Numbered from the stretch's first letter, positions 7,871 through 17,061 are shown. The stretch is DNA of 64,000 bases from an uncultured Pelagibacteraceae bacterium (GCA_902599995.1 CACKHN010000002.1:1-64000), one strand, 5' to 3'. The notes: generated by a model from the letters alone, not told the origin. Translations and numbers: made by a program.

Positions 7871-8616
7871 CAATTTATTTGAAATAATTTACCAAATCCT
7901 TTTACTGAATTATTTTTCTTTATTTTAACAAGGGTATCCCAAATCAATGCCTGATTACTAGATAAAACTATTGTACTTAATTTTTTTTCCAATTTATCTA
8001 TTATAGGTAATATAGGTAGAGCGGTGCAAGAAACAAACAAAGCATCTGCATTATTTAAATCAATGTTAGACAATACTTCATATAAATAACTTTGATCAAC
8101 CTTACCAATATCATTATCAGACTCTATATCAAAATATGCATTAGATGTAATATGAAAACCTTCATCTTTGAAATATTCTAGGACCTCATCATTTAATTTT
8201 TTACTATAAGGTGTAAATAAACAGATTTTGTTTATACTCATTTTTTTTAGTGCATTAATTGCAGCTGTACTTGGTGTGGTAACATATGCTTTGGGTTTTG
8301 CTGCTCTCACTTTTTTTTCGATCGAAGCATGGCCAGCAGCAATTGTTCCAGAGGTACAGCCGTATACTACACAATCCAACTCTTGATCTGGCAAAATGTC
8401 TTTAGTAACCTCAGTTACTTTTTCTGACATTTTAATTAAATTTTCTTTTGTTAAAGGATTATAGCTTTCAATTCGATTTACAAACAAATCTATGTCTCTA
8501 TCCTTAAGTACATTTATAAAATCTTTTTCAATCATAAAGTCACTAGCAAGTGCTATGAGCCCAACTCTTGGATTTGATTTATTGATATATTTAGGATCTA
8601 TTTTTGTTGAATTCAT
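7870..8616 (-). CDS. eutA: Asp/Glu racemase-superfamily protein, EutA-like
   Basis: A 248-residue cytoplasmic protein of the maleate isomerase/arylmalonate decarboxylase/Asp-Glu racemase superfamily. The two conserved active-site cysteines are visible as Cys87 in VVYGCTSGT and Cys197 in FVSCTALP. In rhizobial ectoine utilisation clusters a protein of this type (EutA) is encoded next to EutD/DoeA, and here the same pair overlaps by one base. This is the first gene of the operon running into potABCD-type genes and diverges from an EamA permease gene. The exact reaction of EutA-type proteins is not settled. A maleate isomerase or racemase on another substrate remains possible. Confidence 0.7.
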   Translation of the reverse strand: MNSTKIDPKYINKSNPRVGLIALASDFMIEKDFINVLKDRDIDLFVNRIESYNPLTKENLIKMSEKVTEVTKDILPDQELDCVVYGCTSGTIAAGHASIEKKVRAAKPKAYVTTPSTAAINALKKMSINKICLFTPYSKKLNDEVLEYFKDEGFHITSNAYFDIESDNDIGKVDQSYLYEVLSNIDLNNADALFVSCTALPILPIIDKLEKKLSTIVLSSNQALIWDTLVKIKKNNSVKGFGKLFQIN

Positions 8617-8676
8617 ATTTTAAAAGGTGAATATATCAGAAGTTCTTTAATAATCATTAATATTAAAAATAACGAC

Positions 8677-9528
8677 ATGAATATAAAAGATACTTTTGTT
8701 GCATCTTTAGTTCCTATATTTTTAGGTTTTGGTTTTGTGATTGCAAAACCTGCATTTGAGTCTTTTCCACCAATTTTACTCATGGGATTAAGATTTATGT
8801 TTGCTGCTTCTATTTTAATTTGGTGGTTTCCAATACCAAAAGGCTATTTAAAAAAAATATTTATAGCATCATTCATCGCTAATACTTTGCAATATAGTAT
8901 TACTTATTCTGGTCTAAATTTAATTGATGCCTCTGCTGCTGTTCTCCTTGTTCAAACGGAGGTTCCATTTGGAGTTATATTTGCATATTTTATGCTCAGA
9001 GAAAAGCCAACTATAAGAGCCTTGATTGGGATCAGTATTGCTTTTGTAGGAGTTTATATTCTAACAGGATCTCCAAATTTAGATGGTAAAATTATTGGTA
9101 TTAGTCTTACTATACTAGGTTCAGCTACTTGGGCACTTGGACAAGTACTAGTTAAACCTTTAAGTAAAGAAATTAATCCTTTGGCTTTAGTCGCATGGTT
9201 GGCGTTATTTTCTGGTCCAATTCTAATGTTTTTTTCAGCACTAATAGATGGAAATACAATTAATTATTTTATTAATGCAAAATTTGAACATTGGATCATT
9301 GTAATTTATATAGGTTTTATCATGCAACCAATTACTTATGGTTGTTTCTATTATGTTTTAAAGAATAATCCTCTTTACAAAGTACTCCCGATTGTCACAA
9401 TGGGTATACCACCAACCGGATTATTAGCAGCTATTTTTTTGTTAGGCGAAAAGCCTACACAAGAATTATTTATTGGTGGAGCAATTATTATAATTGGAGT
9501 ATTATTAATTCTGTTAAAAAATGAATAA
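8677..9528 (+). CDS. EamA/DMT-family permease
   Basis: Inner-membrane drug/metabolite-superfamily transporter of 283 residues with about ten hydrophobic segments in two five-helix EamA repeats. Glycine-rich helix pairs typical of the family are visible (IAFVGVYILTG in the first half, AIIIIGVLLIL at the end). Members export amino acids or small metabolites, and sequence alone does not give the substrate. It is divergent from the eutA-like gene with a 60-base shared promoter region, which leaves open a link to ectoine-type metabolism. A thioesterase gene follows 35 bases downstream on the same strand. Confidence 0.88.
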   Translation: MNIKDTFVASLVPIFLGFGFVIAKPAFESFPPILLMGLRFMFAASILIWWFPIPKGYLKKIFIASFIANTLQYSITYSGLNLIDASAAVLLVQTEVPFGVIFAYFMLREKPTIRALIGISIAFVGVYILTGSPNLDGKIIGISLTILGSATWALGQVLVKPLSKEINPLALVAWLALFSGPILMFFSALIDGNTINYFINAKFEHWIIVIYIGFIMQPITYGCFYYVLKNNPLYKVLPIVTMGIPPTGLLAAIFLLGEKPTQELFIGGAIIIIGVLLILLKNE

Positions 9529-9563
9529 TATTTTTTTTTATTAATATTAAATCAGAAAATAAA

Positions 9564-10025
9564 TTGTTACTTAAAAATTTCAAAGTCAAAAAAGAATGGG
9601 TTGATTATAATGATCACTTAAATATGGCTTACACCGTTCTTATGTTTGATATGGCTTGGGAAGTAGCTCTTGAAAAATTTAAAATGGGAGGAACTGCTGC
9701 TAAAAACTCAGCTCGTAGTACAATGGTTGTAGAGACACATACTGCTTATCTTAAAGAGGTTAGGGAAAAAGATGACGTCAATGTTAATCTAACTTATTTT
9801 GATCATGATAAAAAAAGACTTCACTTGAAGATGGAAATGATTGAAAAAAAAACAAACCAGATCTCTGCAACAATGGAATGGATTTCACTTTATATCGATC
9901 TAGATAAAAGAAAAGTCACAGAATTTGAAAATGATAAGTTAACTTTAATGGACAAGTTTATTATAGACAATAAGTCAAGTTTTTCTACAAACAATCTGTA
10001 TTTTAGTGAGAGATTGAAAAAATAA
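9564..10025 (+). CDS. hot-dog fold acyl-CoA thioesterase
   Basis: A 153-residue 4HBT-type thioesterase. The N-terminal motif WVDYNDHLNMAY (about residues 12-23) carries the Asp/His pair used by the 4-hydroxybenzoyl-CoA thioesterase family. The rest reads as one hot-dog domain with strand patterns such as VNVNLTYFDHDKKRLHLKME. No ATG exists upstream of the motif, so translation probably starts at the TTG at 9564, which leaves about 11 residues before the motif. Similar short thioesterases accompany carnitine and betainyl-CoA degradation, but no other such gene is adjacent. It sits between two EamA permease genes on the same strand. Confidence 0.75.
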   Translation: MLLKNFKVKKEWVDYNDHLNMAYTVLMFDMAWEVALEKFKMGGTAAKNSARSTMVVETHTAYLKEVREKDDVNVNLTYFDHDKKRLHLKMEMIEKKTNQISATMEWISLYIDLDKRKVTEFENDKLTLMDKFIIDNKSSFSTNNLYFSERLKK

Positions 10026-10064
10026 TTAAGTGGTATAAATAAATTGTTTTGATATAGGTGCTTG

Positions 10065-11015
10065 ATGGCCACTGATAATACTAAAGGTATTATTCTAGTA
10101 ATAATCGCAATGACTTTTTTTGCGATGCAAGATGCTCTAATAAAATTTATATTTGAAAAAGCAGCACTGTATGAAATATTCTTTGCAAGGTATTTAATTG
10201 CAGCAATTTTACTTTTTTATTACATCAAATTTAAAAAACAAATAATACCATTAAAAACATATTATCCATTTTTAACTGTTCTTCGTGTTCTATTACATTT
10301 TATAGCTTTTTCTGCATTTTTTATTTCGCTAACATATATGCCTTTGGCAACCGCTAACGCACTTTTCTTTTCATCACCTTTTTTTGTATCAATTTTTGCA
10401 AAACTTTTTTTAAAAGAATTTATTGGAATTAGAAGATGGATGGCAATAATAGTTGGATTTGTAGGAGTATACATTGTGCTTAATCCAACATTTTCTAATT
10501 TTGAGTATAAGAACTTGTTACCGGTCTTTTGTGCATTTTGTTATGCTGCTTCAATGACAATAACAAAATATACATCTGACAAGGATAATATTAACACTCA
10601 ACTTTTTTACTTTTATTTAATAGCGATACTTCTTTGTGTGATAATTTTCATGTTTATTGGCAACGGGCAATTAAATAATCAAAATTATGATGCAACAACA
10701 CAATTCATCTTTAGAGAATGGTTTTCAAATTTTGATTATACATGGAAATTCTTACTATTTTTTGGATTTGCTGCATCTATTGCCTTTTTATGTATATTTT
10801 CTGCATATATCGTAGCATCTCCTTCATTGGTATCTTTATTCGAATATTCGCTCATCATCATGTCTATGATACCAGGTTATTTTTTATTCAATGAAATACC
10901 ATCCAACAGAACTTTTTTTGGTGTTTTAATTATAATTTCTGCAGGTATTTATATTTATATAAGAGAAAAAATTAGAGATCAGTATGTAGCAACAAAAACT
11001 CCAGTAAGAAGATGA
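10065..11015 (+). CDS. EamA/DMT-family permease
   Basis: Second drug/metabolite-superfamily permease of this region, 316 residues with about ten hydrophobic segments and two EamA repeats (IIVGFVGVYIVLNP ends the first). The ATG at 10065 is preceded by AGGTG at a suitable distance. The in-frame TTG just before it is less likely. The C-terminus is basic and cytoplasmic (REKIRDQYVATKTPVRR). It is not a close copy of the permease at 8677, so the two are separate family members rather than a recent duplication. Substrate unknown. Confidence 0.87.
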   Translation: MATDNTKGIILVIIAMTFFAMQDALIKFIFEKAALYEIFFARYLIAAILLFYYIKFKKQIIPLKTYYPFLTVLRVLLHFIAFSAFFISLTYMPLATANALFFSSPFFVSIFAKLFLKEFIGIRRWMAIIVGFVGVYIVLNPTFSNFEYKNLLPVFCAFCYAASMTITKYTSDKDNINTQLFYFYLIAILLCVIIFMFIGNGQLNNQNYDATTQFIFREWFSNFDYTWKFLLFFGFAASIAFLCIFSAYIVASPSLVSLFEYSLIIMSMIPGYFLFNEIPSNRTFFGVLIIISAGIYIYIREKIRDQYVATKTPVRR

Positions 11016-11092
11016 TAAATTTGTGATTGAATATTACTTGTATTCATAATTAAATTGGGTTTTATAAATTGAAAACAATATAGAGGAAGATA

Positions 11093-12283
11093 ATGAAAAA
11101 ACTATTTATTGCTGTGTTTATGTTTGTTTCAAGTTTTGGATCAAGTGTAATAGCAGACGGACATTCTATCAAAATGGGGATAATTCTAGGGTTCACAGGT
11201 CCAATTGAATCTCTTACACCGGCAATGGCAGCATCTGCTGAACTTGCATTTAAAGAAGCTTCTGACTCAGGTTCGCTATTAGGTGGAAAAAAAATTGAGC
11301 CAGTAAGAGCTGACTCAACTTGTGTTGACTCAGCAGCGGCAACAGCAGCAGCTGAGGGAATTATTTCACAAGGTGTAGCTGCTATTATGGGAGCTGATTG
11401 TTCAGGTGTCACAGGTGCTATTGCATCAAACGTCGCTGTACCTAATGGTGTGGTTATGATTTCACCTTCAGCAACTTCTCCAGGATTAACTACTTTAGAT
11501 GATAATGGATACTTCTTTCGCACAGCTCCATCTGACGCTAGAGGTGGTCAAATTCTTGCAGATATTACAAAAGACAGAAAAGTTAAAAGTGTAGCTATTA
11601 CTTATACTAATAACGACTATGGAAAAGGCTTAGCAGACGTATACGAAGCAGCTGTTAAAGCTCATGGTATTAAAGTAACAACAGTAACCGCTCACGAAGA
11701 TGGTAAAGCTGACTATTCATCAGAAGTTGCAACTCTTGCTTCAGCTGGTGGAGACGCTGTAGCTGTAATTGGGTATCTTGACCAAGGTGGAAAAGGAATT
11801 ATCCAAGCCTCTTTAGACTCAGGTGCATTTGATAAATTTATTTTATCTGATGGTATGATCGGTCAATCTTTGGTTGATGCATTTGGAAAAGATTTAAGTA
11901 AATCTTTTGGATCTATGCCTGGTTCTACTGGAAAAGGTGCTGGTGTTTTTGCTGATGTTGCAAAAGCAAGTGGCATAGACTCTTCTGGACCTTATACAGG
12001 TGAGTCATATGATGCAGCAGCTTTAATCGTTTTAGCTATGCAAGCTGGAAATTCAGCTGACAGAGGTTCTATTGCAAAAAATGTAATGGATGTAGCTAAT
12101 GCACCCGGTACTAAAATTTATCCAGGTGAGTTAAAAAAAGGTTTAGATTTACTAGCTAAAGGTAAAAAAATCAATTACGAAGGTGCAACCGGAGTAACTT
12201 TTACTACAGTTGGTGAAGCTGAGGGTTCTTTCTTAGAACAAGAAATCAAAGGCGGAAAATTCAAAACTAAAAAACAAAGATAA
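11093..12283 (+). CDS. livK: branched-chain amino acid-type substrate-binding protein
   Basis: Periplasmic binding protein of the Peripla_BP_6 (LivK/LivJ) family, 396 residues. A signal peptide covers about residues 1-22 (MKKLF then a hydrophobic core to SSVIA), after which the mature two-lobed domain begins. AGAGGAAG just upstream is a good Shine-Dalgarno sequence. It stands alone on the plus strand, ends in a strong terminator, and converges on the second livGFHM set (12414-16288), which lacks its own binding protein. It is therefore the natural partner of that set. Alanine- and glycine-rich stretches suit an abundant periplasmic protein. The ligand could be branched-chain amino acids, amides, or another amino acid derivative. 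Confidence 0.88.
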   Translation: MKKLFIAVFMFVSSFGSSVIADGHSIKMGIILGFTGPIESLTPAMAASAELAFKEASDSGSLLGGKKIEPVRADSTCVDSAAATAAAEGIISQGVAAIMGADCSGVTGAIASNVAVPNGVVMISPSATSPGLTTLDDNGYFFRTAPSDARGGQILADITKDRKVKSVAITYTNNDYGKGLADVYEAAVKAHGIKVTTVTAHEDGKADYSSEVATLASAGGDAVAVIGYLDQGGKGIIQASLDSGAFDKFILSDGMIGQSLVDAFGKDLSKSFGSMPGSTGKGAGVFADVAKASGIDSSGPYTGESYDAAALIVLAMQAGNSADRGSIAKNVMDVANAPGTKIYPGELKKGLDLLAKGKKINYEGATGVTFTTVGEAEGSFLEQEIKGGKFKTKKQR

Positions 12284-12302
12284 TTTATTATCTTCAAATA
12301 TT

Positions 12303-12339
12303 AAACCCCTGGCATTTTATAATACCGGGGGTTTTTTTT
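12303..12339 (+). terminator. intrinsic terminator after livK
   Basis: A 10-bp stem AAACCCCTGG/CCGGGGGTTT (one G-T wobble) with a 12-base loop is followed by eight T residues (12332-12339). It starts 20 bases after the livK stop. On the other strand the same hairpin lies just past the stop of the small frame 12338-12409 and may serve as a weaker terminator for the convergent liv operon. Confidence 0.9.
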
Positions 12340-12409
12340 AAAAAAATAAATATTTATCCGCCATATACAAAGCCCAAGCAAAAGCAGCACCTGTAATAAT
12401 ATATTTCAT
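12338..12409 (-). CDS. putative 23-residue single-helix membrane peptide
   Basis: A short frame starts at an ATG four bases after the livM stop and ends at a TAA that abuts the shared terminator, so it exactly fills the space at the end of the liv operon. The product begins MKYIITGAAFAWALYM and ends ADKYLFF: one hydrophobic, aromatic-rich helix with a charged pair near the C-terminus. No strong Shine-Dalgarno sequence is seen, but the tight spacing after livM would allow translational coupling. It could be a small accessory subunit of the transporter. I do not recognise a family. Placement and composition support it; conservation is untested. Confidence 0.5.
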   Translation of the reverse strand: MKYIITGAAFAWALYMADKYLFF

Positions 12410-12413
12410 AGAC

Positions 12414-13784
12414 TTATTTTATTTCTATTTTTTCAGGAAGTATACCTTTAGGTCGATACCTCATTATCAGCAACAAACCTAAACCCATCATTAAAAATCT
12501 AAAGTATGGCACACTCTCTATTAAATGAAGTTTAAGAGCATGAGTTTCTGACATTCCTGCAGTAAAAAAGTTTATTAAAAATAATGCAATTGGAGCAGCT
12601 TCTATCCATAAGAACCAAACTGCAAAACCACCCAATATAGCTCCAAAATTGTTACCACTTCCCCCAACAATAACCATAACCCATATCAAAAAAGTATATC
12701 TCATAGGTCTGTAACTTCCCGGGGTAAACAATCCATCTTGTGTGACTAACATTGCTCCTGCAATTCCGACAATTGCTGAACCTAAAATAAAAATTAATAA
12801 ATGCTGTTTAACAACATTTTTTCCCATAGCGTTAGCTGCTTCCTCATTATCTCTGATAGCTCTCATCATTCTACCCCATGGAGAGTAAAGAGCCTTTTGT
12901 GTAAGGATTAATAAAATAATTACTACTGTTAAAAATAATCCTGAATAACAAAGTTTTACAAAGATAGATGAGCCTTCAATTACAAGTTGGTTTAATTCAA
13001 CTTGTCGATCAGATAAATTAGAAATTAATTCTAATTTTCCAGAATTAAATTTTTCAATCAAATTTATAAACCAATCTGTTGATTGAAGATCTACTTCATA
13101 AGGAGCAGGCCTTTTAAGTCCAATTACATTTTTAACACCTCTAGTTAACCAGTCCTCATGTTTTATAATTGCTATGACAATTTCTGATATCAAAAGAGTA
13201 GCAATCGCTAAATAGTCTGCTCTCAAGCCTAAGGCTACTTTTCCAACAATAAACGCCAAACCTCCTGCAAAAAAAGCTCCAACAATCCATGAAAAAATAA
13301 TTGGTAATCCAAAACCACCTAAAAAACCAGTCTTGGCTGGATTAACTGCTTCAATAGCTTCTATACCTGGCTCTGCTGAAAATCTTATTAATAAAATTCC
13401 TGAGATAATTATTACAGCAATACTGTATGTTCTAATTTTGGATTTATTAAATCTTTTTAAAATAAATCTAATTATTAATACCATTGCTATAATAAGCCAG
13501 AGAGACATCAGTATATCAAACCCTCCAGCACTCCATGCTTCTTGAACTGGATCAACTGAAATTAAAACTGCAGCTAGTCCTCCTAAAGCCGTGTATCCCA
13601 TAATTCCAAAATTTATTAATCCTGCATAGCCCCATTGAATATTAGCACCCATAGTCATAACAGCAGAGATTAAACAGAGGTTAAATATAGATAATGCGAT
13701 ATTCCAAGATTGAAAAATTCCAACCAATATTATTAAGGCCATCATAATACTGTATGCTGCAATTACATTTAAATTCTTTCTCAC
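12414..13784 (-). CDS. livM: branched-chain amino acid-type ABC permease, LivM
   Basis: Inner-membrane permease of 456 residues with about ten hydrophobic segments. It carries the LivM core ending in VVGGSGNNFGAILGGF and a C-terminus ending RYRPKGILPEKIEIK. The cytoplasmic loop MMRAIRDNEEAANAMGKNV, which contacts the ATPase, is typical of LivM. An extra hydrophilic segment at about residues 210-270, before a membrane helix, makes it longer than most. It overlaps livH by four bases (ATGA type). It belongs to the second liv set, with ATPases at 14793 and 15500, and probably uses the binding protein encoded convergently at 11093. Confidence 0.9.
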   Translation of the reverse strand: MRKNLNVIAAYSIMMALIILVGIFQSWNIALSIFNLCLISAVMTMGANIQWGYAGLINFGIMGYTALGGLAAVLISVDPVQEAWSAGGFDILMSLWLIIAMVLIIRFILKRFNKSKIRTYSIAVIIISGILLIRFSAEPGIEAIEAVNPAKTGFLGGFGLPIIFSWIVGAFFAGGLAFIVGKVALGLRADYLAIATLLISEIVIAIIKHEDWLTRGVKNVIGLKRPAPYEVDLQSTDWFINLIEKFNSGKLELISNLSDRQVELNQLVIEGSSIFVKLCYSGLFLTVVIILLILTQKALYSPWGRMMRAIRDNEEAANAMGKNVVKQHLLIFILGSAIVGIAGAMLVTQDGLFTPGSYRPMRYTFLIWVMVIVGGSGNNFGAILGGFAVWFLWIEAAPIALFLINFFTAGMSETHALKLHLIESVPYFRFLMMGLGLLLIMRYRPKGILPEKIEIK

Positions 13785-14791
13785 AATACTTTTCCTTTGA
13801 ATATTCCTGATGGCCTATAAAGCAATACTATTACAAGTATCGAAAATGAAACTGCAAATTTATAATCTGTTGATAAGAGCTGTAGTAAACTCTCAGGTTC
13901 CATGCTTTCAGGCAGTATGTACATAAAAAACTTTTTATAGGCATAGGTTAAAAATATCTCAGAAAAAGCAATTACATATCCTCCTAAAAATGCACCAAAT
14001 GGATTTCCAATTCCACCTACTATAGCAGCTGCGAATATAGGAAGCATGTTATTAAAATAAGTGAATGGCTTGAAGCTTTTATCTAAACCGTATAATGCTC
14101 CTCCAATAGTTGCTAATATTCCAGCGATTATCCAAGTGATCATTACAATTTTTTTAGGGTCTATTCCTGATAGTAAAGCTAAGTCTTCATTATCTGAATA
14201 AGCTTTCATACTTTTGCCTGTTTTAGTTTTATTTAAAAACCAAAACAACAAAGATACTAATATAATTGTAACTAGCACTGTGATTACCTGTGTTGATTTC
14301 AAAGCAAGCCCCTCATTAAATCCCGTCATCTCTTTGAACTCTCTAGCTTTAATTATAAATTTTTCGCCATCAAAAAATCTTTGATCTGAAGGCCCAATAA
14401 TAATTCTAACTACTGCTTGGGTAACAAACATTACTCCGATACTAACCATAGCTAATTGAACAGGAGGACTTTTATTTATTCTATAATACTTGAAAACGAA
14501 CTTATCTATACTAAGCATGTAAAGAATCATAAAAAAAATTCCAAATGGAATTGCTAATAAGGCTGTAGGCAAAACTCCTAAAGAAATCCCGAGCGATTGA
14601 AAATACCAAGTAAATAAAATTGTAACCATAGTTCCAAAAGACATCATGTCTCCAGTAGCAAAATTAGCAAATCTTAAAATTCCATAAATTAATGTAACAA
14701 ATATTGCCCCTAAAGCTAATTGTGAACCATATGTTAAGGCTGGAATAAAAATATAATTTAGTAAAAGAATTAATGCATTTAGAAAGTCCAT
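13781..14791 (-). CDS. livH: branched-chain amino acid-type ABC permease, LivH
   Basis: LivH-family permease of 336 residues with about eight hydrophobic segments. The GSQLALGAIFVTLIYGILRF opening, the loop around KAYSDNEDLALLSGID and the final RPSGIFKGKVL are characteristic of LivH. It is longer than E. coli LivH (about 308) because of a hydrophilic insert near residues 135-160. It lies one base after the livF stop and overlaps livM at the other end, so all four transporter genes are probably translated as a coupled unit. Substrate not deducible. Confidence 0.9.
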   Translation of the reverse strand: MDFLNALILLLNYIFIPALTYGSQLALGAIFVTLIYGILRFANFATGDMMSFGTMVTILFTWYFQSLGISLGVLPTALLAIPFGIFFMILYMLSIDKFVFKYYRINKSPPVQLAMVSIGVMFVTQAVVRIIIGPSDQRFFDGEKFIIKAREFKEMTGFNEGLALKSTQVITVLVTIILVSLLFWFLNKTKTGKSMKAYSDNEDLALLSGIDPKKIVMITWIIAGILATIGGALYGLDKSFKPFTYFNNMLPIFAAAIVGGIGNPFGAFLGGYVIAFSEIFLTYAYKKFFMYILPESMEPESLLQLLSTDYKFAVSFSILVIVLLYRPSGIFKGKVL

Positions 14792-14792
14792 A

Positions 14793-15500
14793 TCAACCTC
14801 CTAGAAAAGAGCTTCTAACTCTGGAGTCATTTAATAATTCTTTTCCAGTTCCTGAATAACGATTTTCTCCAGTTACTAAAACATATCCCCTATCAGATAT
14901 ACTTAAAGCTTGTTTGGCATTTTGCTCAACCATTAAGATTGCAACATTAGTTTTTTTAACTTTAACAATATGATCAAAAAGCTCATCCATAACTATAGGT
15001 GAAACACCTGCAGTTGGCTCATCTAACATCAAAACTGTTGGTTTGATCATTAAAGCTCTTCCTAATGCAACTTGTTGTCTTTGTCCGCCAGATAGTTCTC
15101 CAACCATTTGATCTCTTTTTTCTCTTAAAACAGGAAACAATTCATAAATTTCATCAATTATATTTGTTATTTCATTACTTAAAAGAAAAGCTCCCATTTC
15201 TAAATTTTCTTCAACAGTCATTCCTGAGAAAACGTTTTTTGTTTGTGGTACAAAAGAAATTCCCTCTTTAACTCTATCTTGTGGAGAAAGTTTTGATATA
15301 TCTTTACCGTCTATTTTTACTGTACCAGATTTTAGATTTAGTAAACCAAGCATCGCTTTCATGGCTGTGGACTTTCCAGCTCCATTAGGACCTAGAATAG
15401 AAACTATTTCTCCTTTATTTACATCTACTGAACAAGAATTAATAATATCTGGGCCATTTCCATAACCTCCAGTCATTTTTATTCCCTCAAAATATGCCAT
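14793..15500 (-). CDS. livF: ABC transporter ATPase, LivF
   Basis: ATPase subunit of 235 residues, the usual LivF size. Walker A is GPNGAGKST (37-45), the signature is LSGGQRQ near residue 137, Walker B is VLMLDEPTAG, and the D-loop and H-loop follow (LMVEQNAKQAL). The start codon shares a base with the livG stop, so translation is coupled. It energises LivHM together with LivG (15500-16288). Confidence 0.93.
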   Translation of the reverse strand: MAYFEGIKMTGGYGNGPDIINSCSVDVNKGEIVSILGPNGAGKSTAMKAMLGLLNLKSGTVKIDGKDISKLSPQDRVKEGISFVPQTKNVFSGMTVEENLEMGAFLLSNEITNIIDEIYELFPVLREKRDQMVGELSGGQRQQVALGRALMIKPTVLMLDEPTAGVSPIVMDELFDHIVKVKKTNVAILMVEQNAKQALSISDRGYVLVTGENRYSGTGKELLNDSRVRSSFLGG

Positions 15501-16288
15501 TAGTTATCCTCCTTAATTTTAGATCCTCTACCAAGATAACTCTCAATAACTTTTTCATCTTTTTTTGCTTCCTCAACTGAACCTTCAAACAAAACTGAAC
15601 CTTCAGCCATTACAATTACGGGGTCACATAATCTTCCAATAAAGTCCATATCGTGCTCTATCATACAAAATGTATAACCTTTTTCTTTATTCAACTTTTC
15701 AATAGCTGTACCTAAATCTTTAAGCAAAGTTCTGTTAACACCAGCTCCAACTTCATCCAATAAAACTAATTTTGCATCAACCATCATAGTTCTTCCAAGT
15801 TCAAGTAATTTTTTCTGTCCCCCAGAAAGATTTCCAGCAAGTTCATTGGATAAATGTTCAAGGTTTAAAAATTCAACTACTTCTTTTGCTTTTTCCTTAA
15901 TTATATTTTCTTCTTTAGCTACCAAACCTGGTTTAAATAATGCTGTCGTTAATTTTTCACCTGATTGATTTCCAGGAACCATCATTAAATTTTCTAAAAC
16001 AGATAAGTTAGAAAATTCATGTGCTATCTGAAAAGTTCTTAATAATCCTTTTGAAAATAACTCAAATGAAGGTACGTCTGTTATATTTTCATTATCAAAA
16101 ATTACTTCACCAGCTGAAGATTTTATATTTCCTGCAATTAAATTAAATAATGTTGTCTTACCAGATCCGTTCGGTCCAATAATTCCTGTTATACTGCCCC
16201 TTGAAACCTGTAATGAGCAATTTGAAACAGCTGCTAATCCACCAAAATATTTTGATAAATTTTTGATTTCTAGAATATTCTTTGACAT
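15500..16288 (-). CDS. livG: ABC transporter ATPase, LivG
   Basis: ATPase subunit of 262 residues of the LivG branch. It has Walker A GPNGSGKTT near residues 36-44, the LivG hallmark GLLRTFQ in the Q-loop region, signature LSGGQKKLLELGR and Walker B LVLLDEVGAGV. In Walker B the usual Pro after Glu is replaced (DEVGAGV instead of DEPxAGV), a small deviation sometimes seen in this branch. It begins five bases after the ProC-like gene and overlaps livF by one base. Confidence 0.93.
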   Translation of the reverse strand: MSKNILEIKNLSKYFGGLAAVSNCSLQVSRGSITGIIGPNGSGKTTLFNLIAGNIKSSAGEVIFDNENITDVPSFELFSKGLLRTFQIAHEFSNLSVLENLMMVPGNQSGEKLTTALFKPGLVAKEENIIKEKAKEVVEFLNLEHLSNELAGNLSGGQKKLLELGRTMMVDAKLVLLDEVGAGVNRTLLKDLGTAIEKLNKEKGYTFCMIEHDMDFIGRLCDPVIVMAEGSVLFEGSVEEAKKDEKVIESYLGRGSKIKEDN

Positions 16289-16293
16289 TCAGT

Positions 16294-17061
16294 CTATTTA
16301 TCTAGTCTTCGATGAATGCTGTTTAAAGTTTTTTCAAGTGATTTATAAAATCCAGCTTTTGATAACTCTTTAACACCTTGCTCGTTTAATCCTTTTGGAG
16401 TTTGAGAATCTTTAACTAAAAACTTTAAATTTTCTTTTGAATTATTAACTGCATCTTCAGATAAGGCTAAAAATAAAGATGTGATATATTTTTGAGCATT
16501 CACCCTCTTTACTCCTCTCTTAACTAACCAATCAGTCATTACTCTCAATAACTGGTAAAATGGAGCCATCATGCCAGAAGTTGTCCAAAAGTTAATTGAA
16601 GATTTTTCTTTTTTAATTTCAACAGTGGTTCCTAAATGATTAAAAAACTTCTTAACTTTAATATTTGGAGGGCAAATAGGCACTGGTCCTTTCTTTAAAG
16701 AGATTGGTGGCAGAGGTATTGCTCTAAATATTTTCGCTTTTACTTTTATAGCCTTTTTTAACTGTGATAAGGTAATAGTAGAAATAAAACTTATAATTAT
16801 CTGTTTAGATTTGAATTTTAAGTTTTTAATAATTTTTTCACCAACACTTGGAGTTACTGATAAAAAAACCCAATCTGATTGATCAATAATTTGCTGATTG
16901 GTTTTAGCAATGATAATTTTCTTAAATTTTGCCTTTAAACCCTTTGCTATTTTTGTATTTCTTGGAGAAATTATTATTTTCTTATAAGAAATTTTAGAAT
17001 TACAAATTCCAGTAATTACTGAAGATGCTATTTTACCAGTGCCAATAAATCCTAAATTCAT
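16294..17061 (-). CDS. pyrroline-5-carboxylate reductase-like protein
   Basis: A 255-residue ProC-family oxidoreductase. The N-terminal Rossmann motif is GFIGTGKIASSV (4-15), and the C-terminal helical dimerisation domain holds a degenerate substrate loop (TPKGLNEQGVKEL near residues 218-230, where ProC usually has SPGGTT). Canonical ProC reduces pyrroline-5-carboxylate to proline with NADPH. The loop differences and its position inside a liv operon next to glaH make a related cyclic imine or another keto substrate possible. The lysine-rich, low-complexity composition is typical of this genome. It lies 34 bases after glaH and five before livG. Confidence 0.75.
   Translation of the reverse strand: MNLGFIGTGKIASSVITGICNSKISYKKIIISPRNTKIAKGLKAKFKKIIIAKTNQQIIDQSDWVFLSVTPSVGEKIIKNLKFKSKQIIISFISTITLSQLKKAIKVKAKIFRAIPLPPISLKKGPVPICPPNIKVKKFFNHLGTTVEIKKEKSSINFWTTSGMMAPFYQLLRVMTDWLVKRGVKRVNAQKYITSLFLALSEDAVNNSKENLKFLVKDSQTPKGLNEQGVKELSKAGFYKSLEKTLNSIHRRLDK

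Noticed and set aside
11062-11523. Minus-strand open frame of 153 codons opposite livK
   Set aside because: Antisense shadow of the alanine-rich livK gene; its Ala/Pro/Ser-rich composition mirrors codons on the other strand, and livK has a signal peptide and ribosome site.
12300-12410. Considered as a riboswitch or small RNA between livK and livM
   Set aside because: The hairpin has a simple terminator layout with a T-run, and the rest of the gap is accounted for by the 23-residue frame.
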